NCBI RefSeq assembly: GCF_022701255.1
Contig: NZ_CP031705.1
Span: 1,240,001 to 1,304,000 of the forward strand
Reading direction: 5' to 3'
DNA length: 64,000 nucleotides
Origin: Microcoleus vaginatus HSN003
Lineage (GTDB): Bacteria; Cyanobacteriota; Cyanobacteriia; Cyanobacteriales; Microcoleaceae
Both the position numbers and the translations under genes were made by a program. Shown here piece after piece: positions 17,405 to 26,047 of this stretch (positions are counted from its first letter, which is position 1; every line of letters starts with the position of its first letter). The notes beneath the pieces were generated by a model. It worked only from the letters and a program-made list of their open reading frames with translations. It was not told the origin of the DNA and did not search any database.

Positions 17405-17883
17405 TAGCTGGTAGGGTGGGTCAAGGGAGTTGAGATTTTAGATGCTAGATTTACTCCACAGATGACTCTGGGAGTTTGAACAAGAGTCTAAAATTTTACT
17501 CTTTCCACGACAACAGTCGTTCGCGAGTATCCGTTGTTGGGTGGGGTCAAAAACACAAAAGATTTTGACATCAAGCAATTATTGGAACTGACGCACCCGA
17601 ACACTATGCTTTGAAACCACCTCTGCCCTTTGCTTGTCCGTCGGGTACGAGTGTCTCAACCGAACTTATTCTAGAAACCCGGTTTTTTACCGGGTTTCTA
17701 GATACCCGTGAGTTAGTCATACCGAAAATAATCTCTCGAAGGCGATCGCACTTTTTAAATCCCTCTAAAGTTATAAAAAAAATTGCTAGCAATCGGTGGC
17801 AAAGTATCACCGCCGTTAGAGGCAGGCAGAGAGAGTTTATTTTTAATCTATGACAAGTAGTAGTAAAAAAATGGAAACCTTTT
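17405..17883. other. Intergenic region with dispersed repeats
   Basis: No gene is seen. A repeat at about 17431-17509 (TGAGATTTTAGAT..., ending in a CCAC motif) resembles 40284-40354. A perfect hairpin lies at 17671-17701. Confidence 0.55.
17671..17701. repeat. Perfect 13-bp stem hairpin of the AGAAACCCGG family
   Basis: CTAGAAACCCGGT at 17671-17683 and ACCGGGTTTCTAG at 17689-17701 are perfect inverted repeats with a loop of five T. It is the most compact copy of the family also seen at 2628-2692 and 8347-8409. Confidence 0.75.
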
Positions 17884-18456
17884 GTGAACACTGTAACTTC
17901 TTTTTTTAAAAGACTGCGTATCGGTCAATTTTTGACTGTATTGATGGCAGGTTTGCTGCTGTTTACCAGCACCGCTTGCAATGCGGGCGATGTTCGAGGT
18001 GCTCGGCCTGAGAATCCTCCCGTTCAAATGGGAGGAATGAATAACCCCCACAAGGCCGGTGGAGATGGATACACGAATTATCAAATGTCTACCGACCCTA
18101 AAGTCAATCAATCGCCTGCTAAAGCAGAAAAAAATCGGGCTGATTTGTCGATCTTGGGCGATCGTCTCCTGGCCGCGACTACCGGTGAATCTAATTCCTC
18201 AAAGCTGCTTTATCCGGGCTCTGCACCCATGGAAACTGACAAGTTCGACCTCGAACTCGGCGGAGATAAAACTCTGTTACAAGCGCCAGACGGACAGCCG
18301 GCTAAGGCTCAACCCGTATTGGATCGCAGTGATCCCGATGCCAATATTTTAGAGAAAGTAGGCGCCGCCTTTAAGGATGCTTCTGGTTTCCTCAAAGATA
18401 GCGCTGAAGATGCCAAGGAAAGCTCGGTTACGAAACTCAATCCGCTGCAAAAATAA
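17884..18456 (+). CDS. Cyanobacterial lipoprotein of unknown function
   Basis: The 190-residue product has a basic N-terminus (FFKRLRIGQ), a hydrophobic core (FLTVLMAGLLLFTS) and a lipobox-like TSTAC, so it is a probable lipoprotein with lipidated Cys32. The mature part is hydrophilic and probably largely disordered. It has a Gly/Asn/Pro-rich ARPENPPVQMGGMNNPHKAG segment and an amphipathic C-terminal helix (VGAAFKDASGFLKDSAEDA). I recognise the pattern from other cyanobacteria but know no function. Start is GTG at 17884; GGAAAC lies just upstream. Confidence 0.7.
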   Translation: MNTVTSFFKRLRIGQFLTVLMAGLLLFTSTACNAGDVRGARPENPPVQMGGMNNPHKAGGDGYTNYQMSTDPKVNQSPAKAEKNRADLSILGDRLLAATTGESNSSKLLYPGSAPMETDKFDLELGGDKTLLQAPDGQPAKAQPVLDRSDPDANILEKVGAAFKDASGFLKDSAEDAKESSVTKLNPLQK

Positions 18457-18533
18457 GCTAGTCGTAGCAAAGATGATGTAGGGGCTGTCTGAAATTAGCC
18501 CCTACATAAATAATATAATTTATTGAAACTAGA

Positions 18534-19708
18534 TATAGCCTTTCTCAGAAAGATGAGGTATGATGTTACTGACACTCACTCGTGAGGGTCAAACAGAGAA
18601 GATAAGATCAAATGAACTATAATTACATGGTTGAGTAAAGCCACGCGAAAGGGATACCACACATAATAGCATTTTTTTGAAAGCACACGATGCTTGACTC
18701 ACAACACGTTTACTTGTACCAAACTTCATACATTGTTAAAAATGAAAGCTTATTCGATTGATTTTAGGCAAAAAATCCTTGATACTTATCATACTGAACC
18801 CATTTCACAAAAAGCAATAGCTAAGCGTTTTTCTGTAGCCCTGAGTTTTGTACAAAAATTGCTTAAACAATATCGTGAAACAAAAAACATTACTCCGAGA
18901 ACTGACCGATGTGGAGTCAAAGGCAAACTGAATGCGGAGCAACTACTCATCTTGGCGGAATTGATTGAAGGAAATAATGATGCAACTCTTGAAGAACTCC
19001 GTTATTTACTTTATGGGAGAATTGGATTTTCTGTTAGTAGAGCAACAATAGGAAGAATGATAAAACTCTTAGACATTACTGTCAAAAAAAACTCTCTTCC
19101 CTTGAGGGAAAGGGACAGAGCGAGTTCAAATCCTGCGATGTGAGTTCTGGAAAACAATTAAAGAGATTAGTTTGAAAGACTTAATATTCATTGACGAATC
19201 GGGAGTTAATTTGGCAATGGTTAGGTTATATGCTAGGTATGCAAAAAGGTGAAAGAGCCAAGGGGTCAAAACCAACTAAACGTGGCAAAAATGTCTCAAT
19301 AATTGGAGCAAGGTCAGTCAATGAGATTTTGACATCGGTTAATCTAATAGGCGGAACTGATGCAATTACATTTGAAGCTTTTATTATCAGAAAACTTGTG
19401 CCAAAACTCTGGAAAGGTGCTTGTGTAGTGATGGATAATTGTCCCATTCACTTGGGAGAAGAAGTGAAAAAAGCGATCGAAAAAACAGGGGCAAAATTAA
19501 TATACTTATCACCTTATTCACCAGATTTTTCACCAATTGAAAATCTGTGGTCAAAACTTAAAATCATTCTCCGTTCTATCAAGACTACTAATTATCAAGA
19601 ATTAGGAAAAGCCATAGATTTTGCGTTCGGACAAGTTACATCGTCAAATATTTTTAACTGGTTTACACACTGCTGTTATTGTACCTCATCTTTTTGAGAA
19701 AGGCTATA
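18534..19708 (+). mobile_element. IS630-family insertion sequence (decayed)
   Basis: The ends are terminal inverted repeats: TATAGCCTTTCTCAGAAAGA from 18534 and its near-perfect inverse ending in TCTTTTTGAGAAAGGCTATA at 19708. The match extends about 28 bases inward with few differences. Both ends carry TA, as expected for IS630/Tc1-type insertion with TA duplication. The element is about 1.17 kb and holds one broken transposase gene. Confidence 0.88.
18742..19697 (+). pseudogene. IS630 transposase, frameshifted
   Basis: The N-terminal HTH part begins at the ATG at 18742 (MKAYSIDFRQKILDTY, SQKAIAKRFSVALSFVQKLLK). The frame breaks near 19115. The segment KDLIFIDESGVNLAMVRLYAR (first catalytic Asp) continues in a second frame, which ends at a TGA near 19251. 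The last part (KGSKPTKRGKNVSIIGA, VVMDNCPIHLG with the second Asp, YSPDFSPIENLWSKLK with the Glu) is in a third frame to 19697. All three DDE residues are therefore still encoded, but two frameshifts prevent a full product. Decay looks fairly recent. Confidence 0.88.
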
Positions 19709-20054
19709 AACGCTTGTAGAGCTGCTATCTCCTCCACCATATTTACGCTGTTTCTGGATTTTTGATAAAATCCCGATTAAGAGGCTTTAAATTTTAGGGA
19801 ATTTATGGTGTGAATACGGGAGAGTATTTAGCGTAAATTTTAATCAGGTTGGATAAATATAAAACAGATGGATTAAAATGAATTATTTGGCTGTAAATAA
19901 AACTGACTGGATTCTTAATTGCGTGAACGACTTCTGCCACCAACTGTCCTAAACTCGACTATTTTTAATAAATTATCTCAAAATTCCCAGGCAAGTTTCG
20001 TTACTAAACTTAAATTTTTGGGTCGTTCTGCATAGCCAGGAAAAATCCTAAACA

Positions 20055-20400
20055 ATTTTAGGCCTAAAGAAGCCTTGTAATGATGGATAAAATACCAGAT
20101 AGCTCCCAGATGATTGGAGAGCTTTTTATAAAATAACGGAGTTTTTATTAGAATAGCGAGAGATCCTGGGTATCAGGGTGTTATTGAATCTTTCTATAGC
20201 AGGAGAAGTTGGGTCCCTATCTCTCCCGCCAGATTGGTATCGCTGGCGAGGGAAAACTTTTTCAGAGATGACCCAAAGATTTGTATAATACAGGGCATAT
20301 TGCCTGTAAACTGCTGAGAGCGAATCCCACAAATCTGCTGGGTACAAGAAAACAGGGATGTCTACAGCTTCATATAAAGCCTGTGTAGCCTTTGTTTGGG
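20055..20400 (-). pseudogene. IS1-family transposase remnant (C-terminal part)
   Basis: Read on the minus strand, the first part gives LWDSLSAVYRQYALYYTNLW and IERFNNTLIPRISRYS. Then, in a shifted frame, KKLSNHLGAIWYFIHHY. These match the order of the C-terminal half of IS1 InsB-type transposases (LWDSLPAVYRQ, IERFNNTLRQR, LENHIGAIWYFIHHYN). The N-terminal half and element ends were not found. Substitutions and a frameshift near 20125 show an old, inactive relic. Confidence 0.75.
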
Positions 20401-20437
20401 TTTAAAACGCAGTTTTTGTCCCGCTAAGCCAGTGATG

Positions 20438-20544
20438 ATATAGCAATCCTTGCAGGAGTCGTAAATTTTTTACCCCACCCCAACCCTCCCCGAACCCGCG
20501 GGGAGAAAGTAAGAAATTCACAACTTATGCGAGGATTGCTATAT
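20438..20544. repeat. MITE-like element with 13-bp inverted ends
   Basis: ATATAGCAATCCT at 20438-20450 and AGGATTGCTATAT at 20532-20544 are perfect inverted repeats bounding 107 bases. The interior holds a C/G-rich CCCCACCCCAACCCTCCCC tract and no coding sequence. Confidence 0.6.
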
Positions 20545-20619
20545 TACAGGGCGGGTTTTGAAGCAACAGGTAGAAACTCCTAATAACGCACGGAAACAAC
20601 GGAAAGCGAGGCTGAAAGG

Positions 20620-22809
20620 GTGAGTTATTCTGAGTTAACCCCTATCGCCGTCACATCTTTTATGAATAACAGCTATCTTAAATTCCGCCTCCACACTGCC
20701 CTCATAGTACCCTTTATCCTGCAAATTGTTGCAGCAGTTGGATTAGTCGGCTATCTTTCATTACGCAACGGACAAGAAGCCGTCACTGATCTTGCCAACC
20801 AGTTAATGACTCAGGTAACCAAGAGAACCGAGCAGCAACTAAATGACTATCTTTCAATGCCTCATCGAATTAATCAGATCAATATTGATGCGATCGAGAC
20901 AGGATTACTAAATCTAGATAACTTTGACCGGGCGGGACGTTATTTTTGGAAGCAGATGCAAGCCTTTAATAATGTTGGCTTTATCTCATATGGATTAGCA
21001 GATGGACGCTTTATTGGGGCGGGCAAATACATTCCAGGGGAAGGAATAATCATTGAGGAAGTCTCTGCAAGAACAAACGGAGATTTAGCTACCTATGCCG
21101 TGAACAAGCAGGGCGATCGGGGTAAAGTGCTACGACGGATTAATGCCAAGAAGGTGACACCCGGCCAGGTGGCGCCCGCATGGTATATTCAGGGGGTTAA
21201 AGCAGGTAAACCAACCTGGACTTCGGTGTACTCTCTTGACCCAATCAACTTCATTGCTGTAGAGGCAGTGCGTCCCATTTATGCAAAAAACGGCAAAATA
21301 CTTGGGGTGATTGGGGTTGATTTACAACTATCAAATATTACAAACTTTTTGCGCGACTTAAACATTAGCTCATCAGGGCGTGTCTTTGTCATGGAACGAG
21401 ATGGGCAGTTAATAGCCAATTCTAGTTCTCAAGCCTCTTTTGGCAAAGTAAATGGTAAGACGCAACGCTTTAGTGCCTTAAACATTAATGATCCGTTAAT
21501 TCAAAGGACAGCTCAAACTCTAAAAAATCGGTTTAGTAATTTTCAGGGAATTAGAGAAAGGCAAACGTTGAGCTTTCAAATTAAAGGAAAATCTTACTTT
21601 GTCCTTGTTCATCCTTGGCAAGACCAGTTTGGGTTGAACTGGCTAATCGTGACGGTAGTTCCAGAATCCGACTTCATGGGTCAAATCAATGCTCATACTC
21701 GTACCACAATAGGGTTGTGTGTGGTAGCGTTGACGATAGCGCTCCTCATCGGTATTCTTACCGCTGGTTGGATTACCCGCCCCATAGAGCTGATTACCGA
21801 AGCCTCAGAAGACATGGCAGATGGCAACTTGAAGCAATACGTTAAACACAGTCGCCTAGTTGAACTTGATAAGTTGGGAAAATCCTTCAACCGTATGGCA
21901 GGCCAACTCAAGGAATTGTTTGAAACGTTAGAAGATAAAGTCAAAGAACGCACGGCAGAACTAGCAAGTGCTAACGACGAAATCATTAGCCTCAATGAGA
22001 GACTCAAGGAAGACAATCTTCGCATGGGTGCGGAATTGGATATCGTGCGTCAAATGCAGCAAATGATTCTGCCCAATGCTGAGGAGCTGAAAATTGAAGG
22101 ACTCGATATTGCCGCATACATGGAGGCTGCCGAGGAAGTCGGCGGCGACTACTATGATGTTTTAAACACCGATGGCGTTGTCACTCTTGGCATCGGCGAT
22201 GTCACGGGACATGGACTAGAAAGCGGTATCTTGATGCTGATGGCGCAAACGGCAGTCCGTACCCTCAAGGAAATCCGCGAAACTGATCCGGTTCGGTTCC
22301 TAGATGCGCTCAACCGCACTCTGTATAAAAACGTGCAGCGCATGAAATCTGAGAAAAGTCTCACCCTAGCGATTTTAAATTATTCCGAAGGACGGGTCAG
22401 CATTAGCGGTCAGCATGAAGAAACAATCATTGTGCGCCTTGGCGGACAGGTTGAGCGCATCGACACGATGGATTTAGGTTTTCCGATCGCTCTTGACGAT
22501 GACATTGCTGAGTTCATCAATCAAATTTCAATTGAGCTACAGTTAGGAGATGGTATAGTGCTCTATACCGATGGTATTCCCGAAGCACAAGACGTTAACA
22601 AAAAACAGTATGGCGTGGAGCAGATGTGTGAAGTCATTAGCCAAAACTGGCATTTATCGGCTGGGGAAATTAAGCAAGCGGTGATTGACGATTTACGGCG
22701 ACATATCGGCACTCAAAAAGTGTTTGATGATATTACGCTGTTGGTTTTGAAGCGGACGGAATTAGGTGTAGAAAACAAGTCACAGCCTCAAGCAGCCGCA
22801 TTGGTTTAG
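20620..22809 (+). CDS. dCache-HAMP-PP2C sensor phosphatase (RsbU/SpoIIE type)
   Basis: A 729-residue membrane protein. TM1 is at about residues 27-48, an extracytoplasmic dCache-like sensor at 50-355, TM2 at about 361-383 and HAMP at 384-440. A coiled coil (to about 480) leads to a SpoIIE/PP2C-type serine phosphatase domain at about 480-715. Metal-binding motifs are GGDYYDV (about 505), IGDVTGHGLESG (526), LYTDGIPEAQD and DDITLLVLKR. Such proteins dephosphorylate anti-sigma-factor antagonists in partner-switching pathways; no partner gene is in the window. The GTG at 20620 has GAAAGCGAGG upstream; the next ATG (20662) does not. The C-terminal half is nearly identical to the downstream gene at 23479. 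Confidence 0.85.
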   Translation: MSYSELTPIAVTSFMNNSYLKFRLHTALIVPFILQIVAAVGLVGYLSLRNGQEAVTDLANQLMTQVTKRTEQQLNDYLSMPHRINQINIDAIETGLLNLDNFDRAGRYFWKQMQAFNNVGFISYGLADGRFIGAGKYIPGEGIIIEEVSARTNGDLATYAVNKQGDRGKVLRRINAKKVTPGQVAPAWYIQGVKAGKPTWTSVYSLDPINFIAVEAVRPIYAKNGKILGVIGVDLQLSNITNFLRDLNISSSGRVFVMERDGQLIANSSSQASFGKVNGKTQRFSALNINDPLIQRTAQTLKNRFSNFQGIRERQTLSFQIKGKSYFVLVHPWQDQFGLNWLIVTVVPESDFMGQINAHTRTTIGLCVVALTIALLIGILTAGWITRPIELITEASEDMADGNLKQYVKHSRLVELDKLGKSFNRMAGQLKELFETLEDKVKERTAELASANDEIISLNERLKEDNLRMGAELDIVRQMQQMILPNAEELKIEGLDIAAYMEAAEEVGGDYYDVLNTDGVVTLGIGDVTGHGLESGILMLMAQTAVRTLKEIRETDPVRFLDALNRTLYKNVQRMKSEKSLTLAILNYSEGRVSISGQHEETIIVRLGGQVERIDTMDLGFPIALDDDIAEFINQISIELQLGDGIVLYTDGIPEAQDVNKKQYGVEQMCEVISQNWHLSAGEIKQAVIDDLRRHIGTQKVFDDITLLVLKRTELGVENKSQPQAAALV

Positions 22810-22982
22810 AGCGATCGCCCATACCTCGAAAAAACCCACTTCTGACATTAAACTGGAAAATCATCGTCGGGGCGATCGCCTTAGCAGCCACATTTACGAG
22901 GAGGTGGTACGATACCTCAAATGCAGCACCACGCAAGAGGCTAAATCTCCTGAGAACTTCCAAGCGATAGTCAAAGTCTAAA
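21990..22982 (+). repeat. 1-kb segmental duplication, copy 1
   Basis: From about 21990 to 22982 the sequence aligns with 24399-25391 at a constant offset of 2409 bases, with no net indel. It covers the whole PP2C domain, the stop codon and about 170 bases of 3' flank (starting with a HIP1-containing AGCGATCGCCCATACCTCG). The N-terminal sensor parts on either side are unrelated. Confidence 0.9.
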
Positions 22983-23013
22983 ATTCTCTGAAACTAATCT
23001 ATTAATCGTTGTT

Positions 23014-23558
23014 CAATACGATTTTTTTATTGTCATCTTTTCCATCATTATTGCCGTTTTTGCCTCCTATAAGCCTGAGAATTAACCGGGAGAATGAATC
23101 CAAAAAACGGTGAAAATATTCGCTGTTGTTGGTTAATTGGTGGTTCTTTGACAATGGGAACGGGCATCTGGGCAATGCACTTTATAGGAATGCTGGCTTA
23201 TTACTTGCCAGTATTGCTCGCCTACAATTTACCTATTGTGATTCTCTCTTGGCTTGCCGTAGTCATTGCATCGGGTATCGCCTTCTACAGCTTGCATCGA
23301 GGTTTTGCACAAAGGTTCTCATTGTTAATCCCCGGTATTCTCATGGGATCTGGCATTAGAAGTAAGCATTATATTGGCAGGGCTGCGATGCGAGTACCTG
23401 CCGAAATGCACCATAATTACTGGATTGTGGCACTGTCTGTCTTCGTTGCCATTATTTCCAAATTGATGAGGAAGTCCGATGTACGACTTGACGAGATTCA
23501 CTTTAAGGGACATGGCGGAATGCGGGTTGGCTCTACGCCAGTTCGGCTTGGGGGTTGA
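23014..23558 (+). pseudogene. MHYT-domain sensor remnant
   Basis: From 23014 the first frame encodes an MHYT-type opening (YDFFIVIFSIIIAVFASY). It shifts frame near 23070, then continues from 23094 as WLIGGSLTMGTGIWAMHFIGMLAYYLP (first MHYT repeat) and GSGIRSKHYIGRAAMRVPAE (second, degenerate repeat). The frame ends at 23558, running out of frame into the start of the next gene. MHYT domains are membrane sensors with metal-binding Met/His. Frame damage and the missing MH in the second repeat indicate a relic, perhaps the sensor once joined to the phosphatase. Confidence 0.7.
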
Positions 23559-25218
23559 AAGTATGGAAGAGGCGAGTAACAGAATTGTTAGGTATCTTTA
23601 CGAAAATTTCTGTACTAAGCCAACTGGTGAGAAATCCTGCGCCCTCGTCCGTTTGTTAAAAACTCACCCTTATGAAGACTTAGAAGTCGAACTTGCCGAG
23701 TATGCCCGTAGTATCTTGAACCACTATCCCCCTTTGCCTGCCATGAAGTGCATGACTCTACTGGCAACGGTAGGAGAACAAACGGAATGGAACTCAAGAC
23801 ACACATCCGTTGGACACAAGACTCTTCCACTGGCGAGCGAATCTGTAGTCGCTCAGATGCCAATGATCTCACAACTCATCAGACAGCTCGGCTTAGATAT
23901 AAAAACTGTTATCAACCCTGACCCGAATCTTTTGGTAGAAATCGAGCAGAGGAAATACAACGTCTTCTATGTACCTGAAGCGATTGGCAGCCCCTATATT
24001 CCCGCTCAGGACTCCTTTGTGATTCCCTTCGGAATCAAGTCTGTGTTGGGGTTTGGTGGTCTATTACCTTCAGGCAATATGTTTGCAATTATCATGTTCT
24101 TGAAAGTCCAGATTCCTATTAGCACGGTTCAGATGTTCAGCACTCTGGCGCTGAACGTAAAGACAGCACTGCTGCCCTTCGATCGAGGAGCTGTCTTCGC
24201 TCAAAAAAAAGATGAATCTGCTACAGCCTCTAAGCAAATATTTACAAGAAACACTGAGCAGGAGATAGGGCAGCTTAGATCCCAGGTAGCGACTTTGAGG
24301 CAGTTGCTTGATGTTTTTGACCAATCGATCTTGGTACAATCGGATCGACTCGAACAAGCCATAGAGCAACTGGCCGACTCCGCGCAAAAGTTAGATACCC
24401 TCAACCAGAGACTCAAGGAAGACAATCTTCGCATGGGTGCGGAATTGGATATCGTGCGTCAAATGCAGCAAATGATTTTGCCAAACGCTGAGGAGCTGAA
24501 AATTGAAGGACTCGATATTGCCGCATATATGGAGGCTGCCGAGGAAGTCGGAGGCGACTACTATGATGTCTTAAACACCGATGGCGTTGTCACTCTTGGC
24601 ATCGGCGATGTCACGGGACATGGACTAGAAAGCGGTATCTTGATGCTGATGGCGCAAACGGCAGTCCGTACCCTCAAGGAAATCCACGAAACTGATCCGG
24701 TTGGGTTCCTAGATGCGCTCAACCGCACCCTTTACAAAAACGTGCAACGCATGAATTCTGAGAAAAGTCTCACCCTAGCGATTTTAAATTACTCCGAAGG
24801 ACGGGTCAGCATCAGCGGTCAGCATGAAGAAACAATCATTGTGCGCCTTGGCGGACAAATTGAACGTATCGACACAATGGATTTAGGCTTCCCCATTGCC
24901 CTCCACGATGACATTGCTGAGTTCATCAGTCATATTTCAATTGAGCTACAGCTAGGAGATGGTATAGTGCTATATACTGATGGTATTCCCGAAGCAAAAG
25001 ACATTAAGAAAAAACAGTATGGCGTTGAGCAGATGTGTGAAGTCATTAGCCAAAACTGGCATTTGTCTGCTGGGGAAATTAAGCAAGCGGTGATTGACGA
25101 TTTACGGCGCCATATAGGTCGTCAAAAAGTATTTGATGATATTACGCTGTTGGTTTTGAAGCGGACGGAATTGGGTGTAGAAAACAAGTCACAGCCTCAA
25201 GCAGCCGCATTGGTTTAG
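23479..25218 (+). CDS. Soluble PP2C/SpoIIE-type phosphatase with GAF-like N-terminus
   Basis: A 579-residue protein beginning at an ATG preceded by GAGGAAG (about 23468-23474), inside the end of the MHYT remnant in another frame. The N-terminal 240 residues (LTRFTLRDMAECGLALRQ, NVFYVPEAIGSPYIPAQ, SVLGFGGLLPSGNMFA, MFSTLALNVKTALLPF) form a GAF-like sensory region. I have seen this region in cyanobacterial signalling proteins, but its ligand is unknown. A coiled coil (about 250-305) follows, then a PP2C domain (about 310-560) nearly identical to that at 20620-22809, with all metal-binding motifs intact. It probably acts in the same partner-switching pathway but senses another signal. Confidence 0.83.
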   Translation: MYDLTRFTLRDMAECGLALRQFGLGVESMEEASNRIVRYLYENFCTKPTGEKSCALVRLLKTHPYEDLEVELAEYARSILNHYPPLPAMKCMTLLATVGEQTEWNSRHTSVGHKTLPLASESVVAQMPMISQLIRQLGLDIKTVINPDPNLLVEIEQRKYNVFYVPEAIGSPYIPAQDSFVIPFGIKSVLGFGGLLPSGNMFAIIMFLKVQIPISTVQMFSTLALNVKTALLPFDRGAVFAQKKDESATASKQIFTRNTEQEIGQLRSQVATLRQLLDVFDQSILVQSDRLEQAIEQLADSAQKLDTLNQRLKEDNLRMGAELDIVRQMQQMILPNAEELKIEGLDIAAYMEAAEEVGGDYYDVLNTDGVVTLGIGDVTGHGLESGILMLMAQTAVRTLKEIHETDPVGFLDALNRTLYKNVQRMNSEKSLTLAILNYSEGRVSISGQHEETIIVRLGGQIERIDTMDLGFPIALHDDIAEFISHISIELQLGDGIVLYTDGIPEAKDIKKKQYGVEQMCEVISQNWHLSAGEIKQAVIDDLRRHIGRQKVFDDITLLVLKRTELGVENKSQPQAAALV

Positions 25219-25391
25219 AGCGATCGCCCATACCTCGAAAAAACCAACTTCTGACATGAAACTGGAAAATAATCGTCGGGGCGATCGCCTTAGCAGTCAA
25301 ATTTACGAATAGGGGGTGAGATTTCTCAAACGCCAGCTCTCGAAAGAGGCTGAATCTCCTGAGAACTCTAAAGCTGTAGTCAACGTCTAAA
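24399..25391 (+). repeat. 1-kb segmental duplication, copy 2
   Basis: Partner of 21990-22982; same content and offset 2409. The following stretch to 25623 is intergenic, with a GGCGCGCCGAGGCGC palindromic patch near 25536 and nothing else recognised. Confidence 0.9.
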
Positions 25392-25623
25392 TTTCTATGA
25401 TTAAATCTATCTAATGTTCTCTTGCATCAAGGTCAATAAAGGGTTCGATCGCTCGTCCCGCGCTCGCTTTATTGACATTAGTGCTTTCGGTCAATTAAAA
25501 CTCTTCACTCAAAGCTTTTATACATAGCAGCGTAAGGCGCGCCGAGGCGCACCCTACCTGATAGATAAGCAAGGGTAATTTCTATTCCTCTCAAAGCTTT
25601 TTTTGATCTCAAACAGCTTTGTT

Positions 25624-25911
25624 CTATTTTTTCTTTGAATCCGAAACCTCAGCAATCAAATCATCTTTATCAACTTTCGGTACAAAATCAGGGCGTTCTT
25701 TGGCTTCCCAACCGGGGGGACGCTTGGAGTTATACCAGGCGACTGAGCCGATCGTAGTTGCGGCAATAAAGCCAGCAACAAGAACTGCTATTGGAGTGTT
25801 CAAGCTGACACTTGATTCCGGCACTGGCTGCTGCATCAGCAGATCAATCATTACTTGCCTGATGGGTGCAACAACTACTGCTATGGGAGTGGTCAAGCTG
25901 ATATCTATCAT
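25624..25911 (-). CDS. Small single-pass membrane protein
   Basis: The 95-residue product has a hydrophobic segment (TPIAVLVAGFIAATTIGSVAWY), then a conserved-looking NSKRPPGWEAKERPDFVPKVDK tail and a charged C-terminus. I do not recognise the family; the size would suit a thylakoid or plasma-membrane accessory protein. The N-terminus repeats itself: SLTTPIAVVVAPI at about residues 5-17 and SLNTPIAVLVAGF at 36-48. The DNA is also duplicated (about 25780-25810 against 25868-25895). The original start may be the second Met at 25851, giving 75 residues. Confidence 0.55.
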   Translation of the reverse strand: MIDISLTTPIAVVVAPIRQVMIDLLMQQPVPESSVSLNTPIAVLVAGFIAATTIGSVAWYNSKRPPGWEAKERPDFVPKVDKDDLIAEVSDSKKK

Positions 25912-26047
25912 TAGGCTAAATCCTTATCTACTCTACTTTTACATTATCTTAAGTGCTAATGCCGTTTGGTTGATATATCGGAAGACAGAAAAATTGACAG
26001 AATTGCCGTCATAATGTTGAGAGGTTGAAAATAGGAGAGCTGATTTT

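Larger units (their letters stand above)
19709..20619. other. Intergenic region with mobile-element remnants
   Basis: No intact gene. It contains an IS1-family transposase remnant on the minus strand (about 20055-20400) and a MITE-like inverted-repeat element (20438-20544). The AT-rich stretch 19709-20050 shows nothing recognisable. Confidence 0.6.

Noticed and set aside
19118-19135. GAGTTCAAATCCTGC resembling a tRNA T-arm
   Set aside because: No acceptor, D or anticodon arms can be built around it; it lies within the IS630 transposase coding sequence.
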